DNA from: CAVVEQ01 sp963747315
GTDB lineage: Bacteria; Chloroflexota; Anaerolineae; Anaerolineales; Anaerolineaceae
Direction of reading: 5' to 3'
DNA: 64,000 bases
NCBI GenBank assembly: GCA_963747315.1
Contig: CAVVEQ010000013.1
Coordinates: forward strand, 310,001 to 374,000
Position 1 is the stretch's first letter, and each line of letters starts with the position of its first letter. Both the position numbers and the translations under genes were made by a program. This document shows positions 1-8,657 of this stretch, in pieces. The notes beneath the pieces were generated by a model. It did not search any database, was not told the DNA's origin, and worked only from the letters and a program-made list of their open reading frames with translations.

Positions 1-222
1 TCCTCCGTGGTGGAGCTGCTTACAACCCGGGAACCGAAAAGCCTGAACGTGTGCACGCTGCTGGATAAATCCGAGCGGCGGGAAGTGGAGGTTCCCCTGC
101 GGTACGTGGGGTTCTCGATTCCGAATAAATTCGTTTTCGGCTACGGGTTGGACATCGATGAGTATTACCGCAATTTACCCTTCATCGGCGTTGTGGATCT
201 GAAAAAGTACGACTCACCCTAG
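1..222 (+). CDS. hpt: Hypoxanthine(-guanine) phosphoribosyltransferase, C-terminal part
   Basis: Only the last 73 codons are inside the window; the gene begins upstream. The visible residues follow the end of the purine phosphoribosyltransferase fold: the LLDK...RR strand-loop, then V-EVP-YVGF-IP, then FVFGYGLD, and the closing YRNLPFIGV. The YVGF/GYGLD pair lines the purine-binding end of the pocket in this family. The enzyme joins hypoxanthine or guanine to PRPP to make IMP or GMP (purine salvage, cytosol). It is followed after 18 nt by the CCA-adding enzyme on the same strand, so the two are probably co-transcribed. In many bacteria hpt sits next to tilS and ftsH; those genes would be upstream and are not visible. 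Confidence 0.9.
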   Translation, partial: SSVVELLTTREPKSLNVCTLLDKSERREVEVPLRYVGFSIPNKFVFGYGLDIDEYYRNLPFIGVVDLKKYDSP

Positions 223-240
223 CATCCTGGAAAGGCAAAG

Positions 241-1746
241 ATGGAAAAAGGCTTGACCTGGCTGCCGCCCCAAATCCGGGAAGCGTTTCAAAAATCGGGG
301 GTAGGGGGGAACGTTTTTCTCGTTGGTGGTGCGGTTCGGGATGTGATCTTGGGGGTGAAATGCAGGGATTATGATTTCGTCCTCGAAGGCAAAACAAGGC
401 AAATCGCGCGCAGGGTAGCGGATCTCCTCGGAGGTGATTTTTATCCCCTGGATGAAGAACGCCAGGTCATGCGGGTTCTCTGGTACCCGGATGCCAAAGA
501 CACGCTCACCCTGGATTTTTCACCTTTCCAGGGCGGAACCTTGGAAGCTGACCTGAAAAACCGGGATTTCACGATAAATGCCATGGCAGTCGATCCCGCC
601 AACCCCGATCATGTTCTTGATCCACTGGGGGGCGCAGCAGATCTGAAGAATCGCATCCTGAAACGCTGCAGGGAGAACTCCATCCTTGATGACCCGGTAC
701 GGGCCGTAAGAGCAGCCCGAATCGCGGTCCAACTCGGGCTGACGATTGAATCGCAGACCGTTGGCGAGATCCGTAAAGCTGCAGGCAGGCTGGGTTCAAT
801 TTCAGCGGAACGTATCCGGGATGAGCTCTTCAGGCTGATGGCAGGCAGACATGTTTCCAGCGCACTCCGGCTTTTGGATAACCTGGGTTTGTTGGGTGAG
901 CTGTTTCCGGAAATCGCCTGCCTGAAGGGCGTGGAGCAATCCCGGCCGCATACCATGGATGTGTACGAACATACCCTTGCTTGTGTTTCCCGGCTGGAAG
1001 ATTTTATCAATTATTTCAACCCTGCGGCTGAAAGCGATTCCTTACAGGATCTGACTTCAGCCCAGGCGTTCTCAGTTCTCGGACCGTACCGCTCGGCTTA
1101 CCAGGAGCACCTGCAGGAAAGGATCACCGACGATCGGATTCGCCGGGCTAGTCTTAGTTTTGCTGCACTCTACCATGACGCAGGTAAGGCTGTCTCCACT
1201 CACAGGGGTGCGGATGGGGTGCTGCACAGTTATGGGCATGAGACCACTGGCGCAAGGATCGCGATGAAGCGCACCAGGTTATTAGCATGCAGCAATCGGG
1301 AATCAGAAATCGTTGAACGAATCGTGAAGAATCACATGCGACCGAATTTACTGCGGAAAACCACCCGGGGAATTACCCCCAAAGCCGTCTACCGGTATTT
1401 CCGCGATTGCGGGGATGAGGGGTTAGATATCTGCGTTTTCTCCCTGGCGGATATGCTCGCCAAACGAGCCGGAGCACCAGACCAGGATGAATGGTTGGGA
1501 CTGCTCGAAGTGAACCGCTGCTTACTGGATGCCTGGTTCAACCACCACGATGTAAAGGTGTCTCCTCCGAGATTGGTAGATGGGAATGACCTGATGAGAG
1601 CGCTATCCATTCCGCCCGGACCGGCGGTGGGAAAAGCATTAGCTTTAATCACCGAGGCGCAGGTGGAAGGAAGGATCCATACACAAGAAGAGGCAATAGT
1701 GTACATAAAGCAGCATAATAAAGGTTCGAGGAAGGAAAATCTCTGA
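241..1746 (+). CDS. cca: CCA-adding tRNA nucleotidyltransferase / poly(A) polymerase family with HD domain
   Basis: This class II nucleotidyltransferase probably adds or repairs the 3' CCA end of tRNAs. The GGAVRD nucleotide-binding motif is at residues 29-34 and the metal-binding DxD is D43/D45. They are followed by the RDFTINAMA motif and the RFxE-type helical region around residues 150-200. An HD phosphohydrolase-like domain begins near residue 311 (YHDAGK, H312/D313), giving 501 aa, longer than minimal bacterial CCA enzymes. The start ATG has a GGAAAGG-like SD just upstream. The gene ends 1 nt before the hydrolase start. Family membership is firm. CCA addition, A-addition alone and poly(A) polymerase activity cannot be told apart by eye. 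Confidence 0.88.
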   Translation: MEKGLTWLPPQIREAFQKSGVGGNVFLVGGAVRDVILGVKCRDYDFVLEGKTRQIARRVADLLGGDFYPLDEERQVMRVLWYPDAKDTLTLDFSPFQGGTLEADLKNRDFTINAMAVDPANPDHVLDPLGGAADLKNRILKRCRENSILDDPVRAVRAARIAVQLGLTIESQTVGEIRKAAGRLGSISAERIRDELFRLMAGRHVSSALRLLDNLGLLGELFPEIACLKGVEQSRPHTMDVYEHTLACVSRLEDFINYFNPAAESDSLQDLTSAQAFSVLGPYRSAYQEHLQERITDDRIRRASLSFAALYHDAGKAVSTHRGADGVLHSYGHETTGARIAMKRTRLLACSNRESEIVERIVKNHMRPNLLRKTTRGITPKAVYRYFRDCGDEGLDICVFSLADMLAKRAGAPDQDEWLGLLEVNRCLLDAWFNHHDVKVSPPRLVDGNDLMRALSIPPGPAVGKALALITEAQVEGRIHTQEEAIVYIKQHNKGSRKENL

Positions 1747-1747
1747 A

Positions 1748-2539
1748 ATGACTGAAATCGTTGTACCGCTCGCTTGCGAAAGGGAAGGCAAAGGCGTTCC
1801 TCTAATCCTGATGCATGGTTACTCGCTGAACCGCACTATCTGGAAGGGCGTGCTCCCTTTTCTGACAGACATCGCGGATGTGATCATGCCTGACCTGCGG
1901 GGTCACGGACTATCCCCCATTCCTGAAGGCGAGTACCGCATGGAGGCCATGGCCGCGGATGTGATCGAGCTCATGGATTCGCTTGGAATAAAAAAAGCAG
2001 TAATCGCCGGACATTCGATGGGTGGTTATGTAGCACTTTCCCTTTTGAAGAATTATTCAAACCGTCTGGACTCGATCAGTCTGGTTGCCAGCAAGGCGGC
2101 TGCAGATTCCCCGGAACGGGTCCAGGAGCGGATGAAATCCATCGAGGAAATCAAGGAATCCGGAACCGCTTCTGTGATGAAGAGCATGCTTACCCGGCTT
2201 ACGCGGAAGGAGGAAATCCTTCCTGAACTGGCAAGTATTATGTCTACAGCCACAGCCCGGGGTTTGATTGGCACCCTATACGGAATGGCTTATCGCGATG
2301 ATGCCCTTGTGTGGCTGGGCAGCGTGAGACTTCCGTTGATGGTGATCAGTGGAGCAGAGGATTTGATAAGTCCCCGCCAGGGGATGGAGGAGATAATAAG
2401 GATCTGTAAAGCGGCCTGGTGGATGGAAATTCCTGATTGCGGTCACATGCCTATGATGGAGAACCCTGAAGCTACAGGATTGGCATTAAGAAGCCTGGTG
2501 ACGACCTCGCTTGCCAGGCTGGGAGCAGATCAGGGGTAG
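1748..2539 (+). CDS. Alpha/beta hydrolase
   Basis: This 263-aa serine hydrolase has the classic fold. The oxyanion HG sits early (LILMHGYSLN). The nucleophile elbow is GHSMGG with Ser90, the acid is Asp205 in SGAEDLISP, and His233 is in DCGHMPMMENP. The cap region between about 120 and 190 is helical. The sequence resembles the esterase / enol-lactonase group, but the substrate cannot be assigned. There is no signal peptide, so it is probably cytosolic. It starts one base after the CCA-adding enzyme stops, so it is likely part of that operon. Its last 10 nt overlap the end of a small convergent minus-strand zinc-ribbon gene. Confidence 0.85.
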   Translation: MTEIVVPLACEREGKGVPLILMHGYSLNRTIWKGVLPFLTDIADVIMPDLRGHGLSPIPEGEYRMEAMAADVIELMDSLGIKKAVIAGHSMGGYVALSLLKNYSNRLDSISLVASKAAADSPERVQERMKSIEEIKESGTASVMKSMLTRLTRKEEILPELASIMSTATARGLIGTLYGMAYRDDALVWLGSVRLPLMVISGAEDLISPRQGMEEIIRICKAAWWMEIPDCGHMPMMENPEATGLALRSLVTTSLARLGADQG

Positions 2540-2826
2540 ACTTCGGTCAGAATCGGTTCATAAAAACAGCGGCAACCGGAGCCGTGCGAACAACCAAGGT
2601 GGGGGAGTAGCGGCGGAGCCTCCTTGGGATATGTCCCCTGAATGTTCTGGCAACAGGGGCAGGCATCTCCTGCTACCGACACCTGAACCTTGGATATGCG
2701 GGGATTCTTCTGCATGCGCCGTAGCGATACCTGCATGGTGGAATTCTCAGGTAAAGCGACTCCACATGCGGGACATTTTAAGGCATGGTCGGGAGCGTTT
2801 GTGCTGCATCGGGAACAGATCTGCAT
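2530..2826 (-). CDS. Small zinc-ribbon protein, function unknown
   Basis: This 98-aa protein opens with a CxxC-N-CxxC zinc ribbon (CSRC...CPAC, residues 4-21). It carries further cysteines in a central CPCC and a C-terminal CSHGSGCRC, so it could bind one or two metal ions. A GCGAGG-like SD lies about 6 nt before the ATG. The competing plus-strand ORF over the same bases has no recognisable motif, whereas the paired cysteines here look selected. It converges on the hydrolase and overlaps it by 10 nt. No enzyme domain is visible. A role in nucleic-acid or protein binding is only a guess. Confidence 0.6.
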   Translation of the reverse strand: MQICSRCSTNAPDHALKCPACGVALPENSTMQVSLRRMQKNPRISKVQVSVAGDACPCCQNIQGTYPKEAPPLLPHLGCSHGSGCRCFYEPILTEVYP

Positions 2827-2863
2827 GGTGAACCTCGCGAATTTTTCCTTATTCTAACAAAAA

Positions 2864-2884
2864 ACCCGGAGAAATTCTCCGGGT
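2864..2884 (-). terminator. Rho-independent terminator of the receiver gene
   Basis: The two 10-base arms ACCCGGAGAA / TTCTCCGGGT are perfect complements with a one-base centre. Read on the minus strand, a T-run follows directly (the A-run at 2858-2863 on the plus strand). It lies 13 nt after the stop of the response-regulator gene and before the zinc-ribbon gene. Confidence 0.8.
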
Positions 2885-2897
2885 GGTTTCTTGCAGA

Positions 2898-3287
2898 TTA
2901 GGTCATAGCCATCACCAGCCGCAGATCCGGGCGCTTGCGTTTCATCAAGCTGCGGATATGGGCAACCAGAACATGGTTGGGGGCGGGTTTGATCAGGTAA
3001 TCATCCGCGCCTGCATCCAGGGCGGCTGCAACTGTGCCGGGGTTATCCATCGCAGAGAGAACCAACACAGGCATGTCACCAAAATCACGGATTGCCCGGC
3101 AAACCTCCCAGCCGTTCATCTGGGGCATCATCAGATCAAGGATCACCAGGTCGGGGCATTCCCGGTAGACCAGGGCAAGACCATCCTTGCCGGAATTGGC
3201 GGTCAGGATTTCAGCGGAGGTGGGTTCAAGCAGGACCTTCAAAAGGTCAGTCATTGCCCGGTCATCATCGATCACCAGTATTTTCAT
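2898..3287 (-). CDS. Single-domain response regulator (receiver)
   Basis: This 129-aa stand-alone receiver domain has no output domain. The acidic pocket is D7-D8-D9, the phospho-acceptor is Asp51 in VILDLMMP, the switch residue is Ser78 and the conserved Lys is K100 in the LIKP motif. The start ATG has a strong GGAGG SD. The protein may act as a phosphorelay shuttle or through protein-protein contacts. No histidine kinase is adjacent; the nearest one in the window is about 37 kb away. It is transcribed alone and ends at the terminator at 2864-2884. Confidence 0.9.
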   Translation of the reverse strand: MKILVIDDDRAMTDLLKVLLEPTSAEILTANSGKDGLALVYRECPDLVILDLMMPQMNGWEVCRAIRDFGDMPVLVLSAMDNPGTVAAALDAGADDYLIKPAPNHVLVAHIRSLMKRKRPDLRLVMAMT

Positions 3288-3423
3288 TCATGCCTCCAGG
3301 ATTTCTCTACCCTATTATCCTGCAACAACCGCGATTTAGACCTTGCAGTTGCTTTACAGAAATGTATACAATTCCATTGAAGTCTGAACAACCCTGGATT
3401 CAAAGTGGAAGGGCTGACGTTTA

Positions 3424-3432
3424 TGGTAAAAT
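3424..3432 (+). promoter_or_regulatory. Extended -10 promoter of ppdK
   Basis: TGGTAAAAT is an extended -10 (TGn + TAAAAT). The same nine bases precede gap at 45374. A good -35 is not visible at 16-18 nt. Transcription would start near 3439, giving a 60-nt leader that holds a hairpin. Confidence 0.5.
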
Positions 3433-3454
3433 GCAAGCTTTAATGTGTGAATTT

Positions 3455-3476
3455 AAATCCCGCATGGGATTTTTTT
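3455..3476 (+). promoter_or_regulatory. Hairpin with U-tract in the ppdK leader
   Basis: A perfect 7-bp stem AAATCCC / GGGATTT with a GCAT loop is followed by four T. It lies between the promoter at 3424 and the SD at about 3489. The stem is short, so it may be a weak attenuator or an RNA-stability element rather than a terminator. Confidence 0.35.
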
Positions 3477-3498
3477 AAAAATCATCCTGGAGGATCAA

Positions 3499-6267
3499 AT
3501 GGCTGGAAAAAAATGGGTTTTTCTTTTTGATGAAGTAAACGCTGCCGAGAAATATATGGGTGGCGACTGGGATAAGGTTCGGGGGCTCCTGGGCGGCAAA
3601 GGTGCCAACCTGGCGGATATGACCCGCATCGGACTTCCGGTTCCGCCTTTCTTCACCGTTACTACCGAAGCGTGCAACGCCTACCTGGCAGGCGGGAATA
3701 AGTTCCCGGCGGCGATGTGGGACCAGATGCTGGCTGCCCTGAAGCGCGTGGAGGAACATTCCGGGAAGAAATTTGGTGATCCGGCCAATCCCCTTCTTGT
3801 TTCCTGCCGTTCCGGCGCGAAGTTCTCCATGCCCGGGATGATGGACACCGTCCTCAACATTGGCCTCAACGATGAGACTGCCAAGGGGATGGTTAAGCTG
3901 ACAGAAAACGAACGGTTTGTGTATGATTCCTACCGCCGCCTGGTACAGATGTTTGGTTCGGTCGTGATGGGTATCGCTGACGAAGCCTTTGAAGACGTTC
4001 TGGAGGAATTCAAAAAGAAGGCCGGCGCAAAGCAGGATACTGACCTGACCGCCGAACAATTGAAATCTCTCGTGGAAGCATTCAAAAAGGTAGTCAAGAA
4101 GGAAACCAAACAGGAATTCCCCCAGAATCCCCTGGAACAGATGAGACTGGCTACCGAAGCAGTCTTCGGGTCCTGGAACGGTAAACGCGCCATCGATTAC
4201 CGTCGCGCAACCAATATCCCCGATGACCTCGGAACCGCGGTCAATATCGTCACCATGGTCTTTGGCAATATGGGCTGGGATTCCGGCACCGGAGTTGCTT
4301 TTACCCGCAACCCCTCCACCGGGGAGAATATCCTCTATGGCGATTATCTGCTGAACGCCCAGGGCGAGGATGTCGTGGCTGGCATCCGCAATACAGATAA
4401 AGTCCAAACTATGAGCGAGACTCTGCCCAAAGCTTATAAGGACTTCATCAAGGTTACCAAGATCCTGGAAAAACATTACCACGATATGCAGGATATGGAG
4501 TTCACCGTGGAACGCGGTCGGTTGTGGATGCTCCAGACTCGCAATGGAAAGCGCACCGCGCTCGCTGCCGTTCGCATGGCGGTGGAGATGACAAACGAAA
4601 AGCTGATCACAAAACAGGAAGCCATCCTGCGCGTAACACCCGACCAGGTAGATACATTGCTTCATCCACAGTTTGACCCGGAAACCAAAAAAGCTTCCAA
4701 AAAGGAAGGTAAATTCTATGGATCCGGCGTGAATGCTTCCCCGGGCGCAGCTGTCGGACGTGTTTACTTCGATGCCGATACTGCTGAAAAGAAGAACAAG
4801 GAAGAAAAGCAGGACGTTATAATGGTCCGCCCGTTCACCAAGCCAGATGATGTGCATGGAATGCTTGCAGCCAAGGGCATCCTCACTAGTGAAGGGGGAG
4901 CTACCAGCCATGCAGCAGTCGTCGCACGGCAGTTCGGAGTTCCTTGTGTGGTAGGGGCTTCTAGCATCAAGATCGATGTCGAAAAGAAAGTTATGGAATG
5001 CAACGGGGTCAAGGTCAAGGAAGGCGAATGGATTTCCGTTGACGGTACCTCCGGGGAGGTTTACCTCGGGCAGTTGAAATTGACCGTGCCCAAGATCGAG
5101 GAGCAGAAGGAACTTCTAACCCTTCTCACCTGGGCGGATGAGATCTGTGCCAGGAAAGGCATTCGTAAATTCCCGGCCGGTTGGCCCACTACGGGTTTGC
5201 AGGTTTGGGCGAACGCGGATTATCCGAAGGATGCGGAGCGCGCGCGTTCCTATGGTGCCAAAGGCATCGGCTTATGCAGGACCGAGCACATGTTCTTTGA
5301 GCAATCCCGATTGCCAACCGTACAGAAGATGATTCTCGCCAAGACCAGCGCTGAACGAACCAAGGCATTGAACGCCCTGCTTCCCTTCCAGCGCTCCGAT
5401 TTCGAAGGTCTCTTCAGCGCGATGACCGGCCTGCCGGTGATCATCCGCCTGATCGACCCCCCACTTCACGAGTTTCTACCCTCCGAGGAATCGCTCCTCG
5501 AAGAAGTGATCACCATGCGGGTGAAGGGCGAGAAGAAAGGTCTGGAAGCCAAGGAAGAGATGCTGGAAGCTGTCCGTGGAATGCATGAAAGCAACCCGAT
5601 GATGGGGCTGCGCGGCATTCGCCTGAGTGTTGTTATGCCCGAGATCGTTGAAATGCAGGTACGCGCGATCTTTGAAGCCGCCTGCAACGTCAAGCTAGCG
5701 GGCAAGGAACCTAAACCCGAGGTGATGATCCCTCTCACCGGGCATGTGAACGAGCTCCATCACATCCAGCCGCGACTGGTGGAGATCGCCAAGGCGGTGA
5801 TGGCAGAGAAGAAAGTTAAAGTTGAATACAAGTTCGGGACTATGATCGAGATCCCGCGTGCCGCGGTAACCGCTGCTGAAATCGCCGGGCCGGCTGAATT
5901 TTTCTCCTTCGGTACCAACGACCTGACCCAGATGACCTTCGGTTACAGCCGCGACGACGCTGAGCGCTCCTTCCTTGTAAAGTATGTAGAAACGGGAATT
6001 CTTGAGCGGAATCCCTTCCAGACCCTGGACCAGAGCGGCGTCGGTAAATTAATGGATATGGCGGTGAGAGACGGTCGCACCACGCGGCCAAACCTCGAAG
6101 TTGGTATCTGCGGCGAGCACGGCGGCGATCCGGAATCCATAGATTTCTGCCACCGTGTTGGCAACAACTACGTGAGCTGCTCTCCCTTCCGCGTTCCAGT
6201 GGCCCGCCTGGCTGCTGCACATGCAGCCATCAAGTATTCGACCGGTAAAGAAAACACAGATAAATAA
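3499..6267 (+). CDS. ppdK: Pyruvate, phosphate dikinase
   Basis: This 922-aa enzyme interconverts pyruvate + ATP + Pi and PEP + AMP + PPi. The N-terminal ATP-grasp part starts with the typical LLGGKGANLADM (about residues 30-42). The swivelling phospho-His domain carries GGATSHAAVVAR with His471. The C-terminal PEP/pyruvate barrel ends with GICGEHGGDP, where Cys871 matches the family's general acid/base cysteine. It is slightly longer than the roughly 875-880 aa of well-studied bacterial enzymes. An AGGATC-like SD precedes the ATG. It is transcribed alone, between the extended -10 at 3424 and a strong terminator at 6288. In an anaerobe it could serve PPi-linked glycolysis or gluconeogenesis, which fits the gap and pgk genes further along. 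Confidence 0.97.
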   Translation: MAGKKWVFLFDEVNAAEKYMGGDWDKVRGLLGGKGANLADMTRIGLPVPPFFTVTTEACNAYLAGGNKFPAAMWDQMLAALKRVEEHSGKKFGDPANPLLVSCRSGAKFSMPGMMDTVLNIGLNDETAKGMVKLTENERFVYDSYRRLVQMFGSVVMGIADEAFEDVLEEFKKKAGAKQDTDLTAEQLKSLVEAFKKVVKKETKQEFPQNPLEQMRLATEAVFGSWNGKRAIDYRRATNIPDDLGTAVNIVTMVFGNMGWDSGTGVAFTRNPSTGENILYGDYLLNAQGEDVVAGIRNTDKVQTMSETLPKAYKDFIKVTKILEKHYHDMQDMEFTVERGRLWMLQTRNGKRTALAAVRMAVEMTNEKLITKQEAILRVTPDQVDTLLHPQFDPETKKASKKEGKFYGSGVNASPGAAVGRVYFDADTAEKKNKEEKQDVIMVRPFTKPDDVHGMLAAKGILTSEGGATSHAAVVARQFGVPCVVGASSIKIDVEKKVMECNGVKVKEGEWISVDGTSGEVYLGQLKLTVPKIEEQKELLTLLTWADEICARKGIRKFPAGWPTTGLQVWANADYPKDAERARSYGAKGIGLCRTEHMFFEQSRLPTVQKMILAKTSAERTKALNALLPFQRSDFEGLFSAMTGLPVIIRLIDPPLHEFLPSEESLLEEVITMRVKGEKKGLEAKEEMLEAVRGMHESNPMMGLRGIRLSVVMPEIVEMQVRAIFEAACNVKLAGKEPKPEVMIPLTGHVNELHHIQPRLVEIAKAVMAEKKVKVEYKFGTMIEIPRAAVTAAEIAGPAEFFSFGTNDLTQMTFGYSRDDAERSFLVKYVETGILERNPFQTLDQSGVGKLMDMAVRDGRTTRPNLEVGICGEHGGDPESIDFCHRVGNNYVSCSPFRVPVARLAAAHAAIKYSTGKENTDK

Positions 6268-6287
6268 GCAGATTAAGGATTTGATAA

Positions 6288-6321
6288 GAGGGGAGCTTGA
6301 AAGAGCTCCCCTCATTTTTTT
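6288..6321 (+). terminator. Rho-independent terminator of ppdK
   Basis: A perfect 10-bp stem GAGGGGAGCT / AGCTCCCCTC with a 6-nt loop is followed by A and seven T. It begins about 20 nt after the ppdK stop. Confidence 0.92.
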
Positions 6322-6338
6322 CATGGGGAAAAGACGGA

Positions 6339-6344
6339 TATAAT
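6339..6344 (+). promoter_or_regulatory. Candidate -10 box for the cysteine desulfurase gene
   Basis: A perfect TATAAT lies just after the ppdK terminator and 57 nt before the next start codon. The -35 region falls in the terminator T-run and is poor. Confidence 0.35.
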
Positions 6345-6400
6345 TCCTCTGGTCGTGGCCGAGAGGATAAACAGGCAACCATTCCGACAGACGAAAACCA

Positions 6401-7612
6401 ATGGACATCAAAGCACTAAGGGAAGATTTCCCGGTATTACAGGAAGAACGCAAAGGCAAACCGGTCATTTATTTCGATAATGCCTGCCAGACGTTGCGCC
6501 CGGCTTCCGTGATCGAGGCGGTGGATGGATATTACAGGCATTCCTCCGCCTGCGTGGGCAGAAGCAACCATAAACTGGCTGAGGAAGTTACCCGCGCCTG
6601 CGATGTTTCCCGTTCCCGCATCGCCAAGTTCCTGCATGCCTCAAAAAAAGAAGAGATCATCTTCACCCGCAACACAACTGAGGGTATCAATCTTGTGGCG
6701 CACTCGCTGGATCTCAAAGCGGGGGATGTGGTCCTAATCTCAGATAAAGAGCATAATTCAAATCTGATCCCCTGGCAGATGGCTTCAAAAAGGGCGGGAA
6801 TTGAAGTTCAGCTCATTCCCACCGACGGTGATGGACAGCTAGATTTGGATGCTTTTCAGAAAAAGCTTACTCCCAGCGTCAGGCTGGTCTCCATGGGCAT
6901 GACCTCCAACCTCGATGGTGTCACAATCCCTGCGCGAGAGATCATCCAGACTGCTCACAAGAACGGTTCGCTGGTGCTCCTGGATGCCGCCCAATCGATC
7001 CCGCACATGTCTATCGACGTTCGGAACCTCGATGTGGATCTCCTGGCTTTTTCCGGCCACAAAATGATGGGACCATCCGGGATCGGTGTGTTATACGGGA
7101 AATATTCCCTATTGGAAAAAATGGAACCCTTCATGGTGGGGGGTGAAACGGTGGCAATTTCCACTTACACCGACTGCCAGTTTCTGCCGCCTCCGGAAAA
7201 GTTTGAAGCCGGATTGCAGAATTATGCCGGGATCATCGGGATGGGAGCTGCTATTGAATATCTGCAAAAGATCGGTTTCGATGCCATCCAGAAACAGGAA
7301 AAGCTGCTGAATGCCACCGTCAGCGCCAGGCTGGCTGAAATTCCGCGGATCAAATTGATAGGGCCGGTCGACCCCGCAAAACGAGGTAGCATCGTGACCT
7401 TCACTGTAGATAAGGCGGATCATCACCAGGTGGCCATCATGCTGGACCAGGTTTCCAATATCGCGGTCCGTTCCGGGCAACATTGTGTTCATTCCTGGTT
7501 TAACGCCCATGGAATCGCAGGCTCGGTACGCGCTTCCTTTTATTTTTACAACACACTGGAAGAGGTTGACCTGTTTGTTGAATCCCTGCAGAAAATATTG
7601 AAGGTAATCTGA
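6401..7612 (+). CDS. Cysteine desulfurase, SufS/CsdA-like (class V aminotransferase)
   Basis: This PLP enzyme of 403 aa probably takes sulfur from cysteine (persulfide on Cys362). The PLP lysine is K221 in SGHKMMGPSGIG, and the mobile-loop cysteine sits in RSGQHC, equivalent to the RxGHHC of group II desulfurases. ThrGlu of the phosphate site (RNTTEGIN) and HNSNLIPW are also present. No SufU, SufB/C/D or IscU gene is next to it. Instead a membrane DsbA-like gene starts 2 nt after its stop, so a role with a thiol partner other than standard Fe-S assembly is possible. No strong SD is seen before the ATG. Confidence 0.85.
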   Translation: MDIKALREDFPVLQEERKGKPVIYFDNACQTLRPASVIEAVDGYYRHSSACVGRSNHKLAEEVTRACDVSRSRIAKFLHASKKEEIIFTRNTTEGINLVAHSLDLKAGDVVLISDKEHNSNLIPWQMASKRAGIEVQLIPTDGDGQLDLDAFQKKLTPSVRLVSMGMTSNLDGVTIPAREIIQTAHKNGSLVLLDAAQSIPHMSIDVRNLDVDLLAFSGHKMMGPSGIGVLYGKYSLLEKMEPFMVGGETVAISTYTDCQFLPPPEKFEAGLQNYAGIIGMGAAIEYLQKIGFDAIQKQEKLLNATVSARLAEIPRIKLIGPVDPAKRGSIVTFTVDKADHHQVAIMLDQVSNIAVRSGQHCVHSWFNAHGIAGSVRASFYFYNTLEEVDLFVESLQKILKVI

Positions 7613-7614
7613 AC

Positions 7615-8553
7615 ATGTTTTGCATCGCATCCTTTCTGGTTCTCTCCATCCTGGGAATATTCAGTGCCAGTAACCGGCAGCTAGCCCGGGAAGCACTCGA
7701 TTGCGTACTTCGCAGGGTAACCTTCCGGCCATGCAACACCGGATTTGACCAGAAAATGAAAGCCAAGCTGGTGGGAGGCGTTCTAACCCGCTCGGAAACT
7801 GCGGCATCATTTATCAATAAGAATTTTGAGATCATTGCCTGGATTTTTATTGTCATGCTTACAGTCAGCAGCTTCTTCGCCATTCGCGGTGTTTATTATT
7901 ACTATGTGTATGGCAGCTGCAACGGCTTGAACCAAACCGGTTTTTGCGCTTTTGACCCGCGGGGGGAAAATAACGCGGTTTCAACGATCCCATTGCAATG
8001 CAAGGAAGAGCCTCCAACCGCTGCGGATCTGACCCTGGAAGGGGTTGACCTTTCGCTATTTCCCCAATTGAATCCTGAATCGCCTGATTCGGTTGTTTTC
8101 ATTGGCTGCTATGCTTGCGAGTATTCCCGCAAGGCATACCCGGCGATAATGAAATTGATCGAAAGATTTCCGGTTCATTTTATTTTCGCCCATTTCCCGG
8201 TGAAGGAAAAAAGCGACTATACCAGTCTGGTTGGCGAGTGCGTATACCAGCAGGACCCACAGGCATTTTGGGAGTTAAATCCGATTCTTTTTGAGACAAA
8301 AATTGAGAACCTGGAAAACCCTCAGTTCATCGACAGCACAGTCAGCGGATTGGGTATCGATCTACCAAAATTTCAGGCATGCCTGGCTGATCCGCAGACA
8401 GAAGCCAAGGTAAGGGATCAGATCACCAACATCACCAAGACCGGTATATTCGGTACACCCACGATCTTTATTAATGGTGAAGCGCTGGTAGGTCCCAAGC
8501 CTTACCGGGTATACGCGATCAACCTGGCTGGTCTCTTATACTGGTTGAAATAA
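7615..8553 (+). CDS. Membrane-anchored DsbA-like thiol-disulfide oxidoreductase
   Basis: The 312-aa product has a hydrophobic N-terminus (about residues 1-18), a basic cysteine-containing loop (residues 30-50), a clear transmembrane helix at about 71-98, and an extracytoplasmic thioredoxin/DsbA-type domain from about 150. The redox motif is C165-Y-A-C168 in GCYACEYSRKAYPAI. The cis-Pro loop of the family is TPTIFINGE near the end. Extra cysteines (in NCRP-like and SCNGLNQTGFC segments) could form a second redox pair. The start lies 2 nt after the cysteine desulfurase stop, so the two are almost certainly co-expressed. Family assignment of the C-terminal domain is good; the N-terminal membrane part is not one I can name. 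Confidence 0.75.
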   Translation: MFCIASFLVLSILGIFSASNRQLAREALDCVLRRVTFRPCNTGFDQKMKAKLVGGVLTRSETAASFINKNFEIIAWIFIVMLTVSSFFAIRGVYYYYVYGSCNGLNQTGFCAFDPRGENNAVSTIPLQCKEEPPTAADLTLEGVDLSLFPQLNPESPDSVVFIGCYACEYSRKAYPAIMKLIERFPVHFIFAHFPVKEKSDYTSLVGECVYQQDPQAFWELNPILFETKIENLENPQFIDSTVSGLGIDLPKFQACLADPQTEAKVRDQITNITKTGIFGTPTIFINGEALVGPKPYRVYAINLAGLLYWLK

Positions 8554-8612
8554 CCTATCGGGGGGAAGTGTTCAAAACGATCGTACGCCGGGTATCGATT
8601 TCCGGCAAGTAT

Positions 8613-8621
8613 TGTTATAAT
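8613..8621 (+). promoter_or_regulatory. Extended -10 promoter of the 2-oxoacid dehydrogenase operon
   Basis: TGTTATAAT matches the extended -10 consensus exactly. It lies 36 nt before the ATG at 8658 and 59 nt after the previous stop. No good -35 is visible, which is usual for extended -10 promoters. Confidence 0.6.
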
Positions 8622-8657
8622 TAATTTGGACAGTATCACTCCCATTTGGAGGGACGC

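Noticed and set aside
2511..2831. 106-aa plus-strand ORF opposite the zinc-ribbon gene
   Set aside because: No motif; the paired CxxC pattern and the SD support the minus strand instead.
2883..3380. 165-aa plus-strand ORF
   Set aside because: It is the antisense of the receiver domain gene, whose catalytic residues are all in place on the other strand.
3475..4911. 478-aa minus-strand ORF over ppdK
   Set aside because: It is the exact antisense of a highly conserved enzyme with strong codon bias, shows no motif, and has no SD or promoter.
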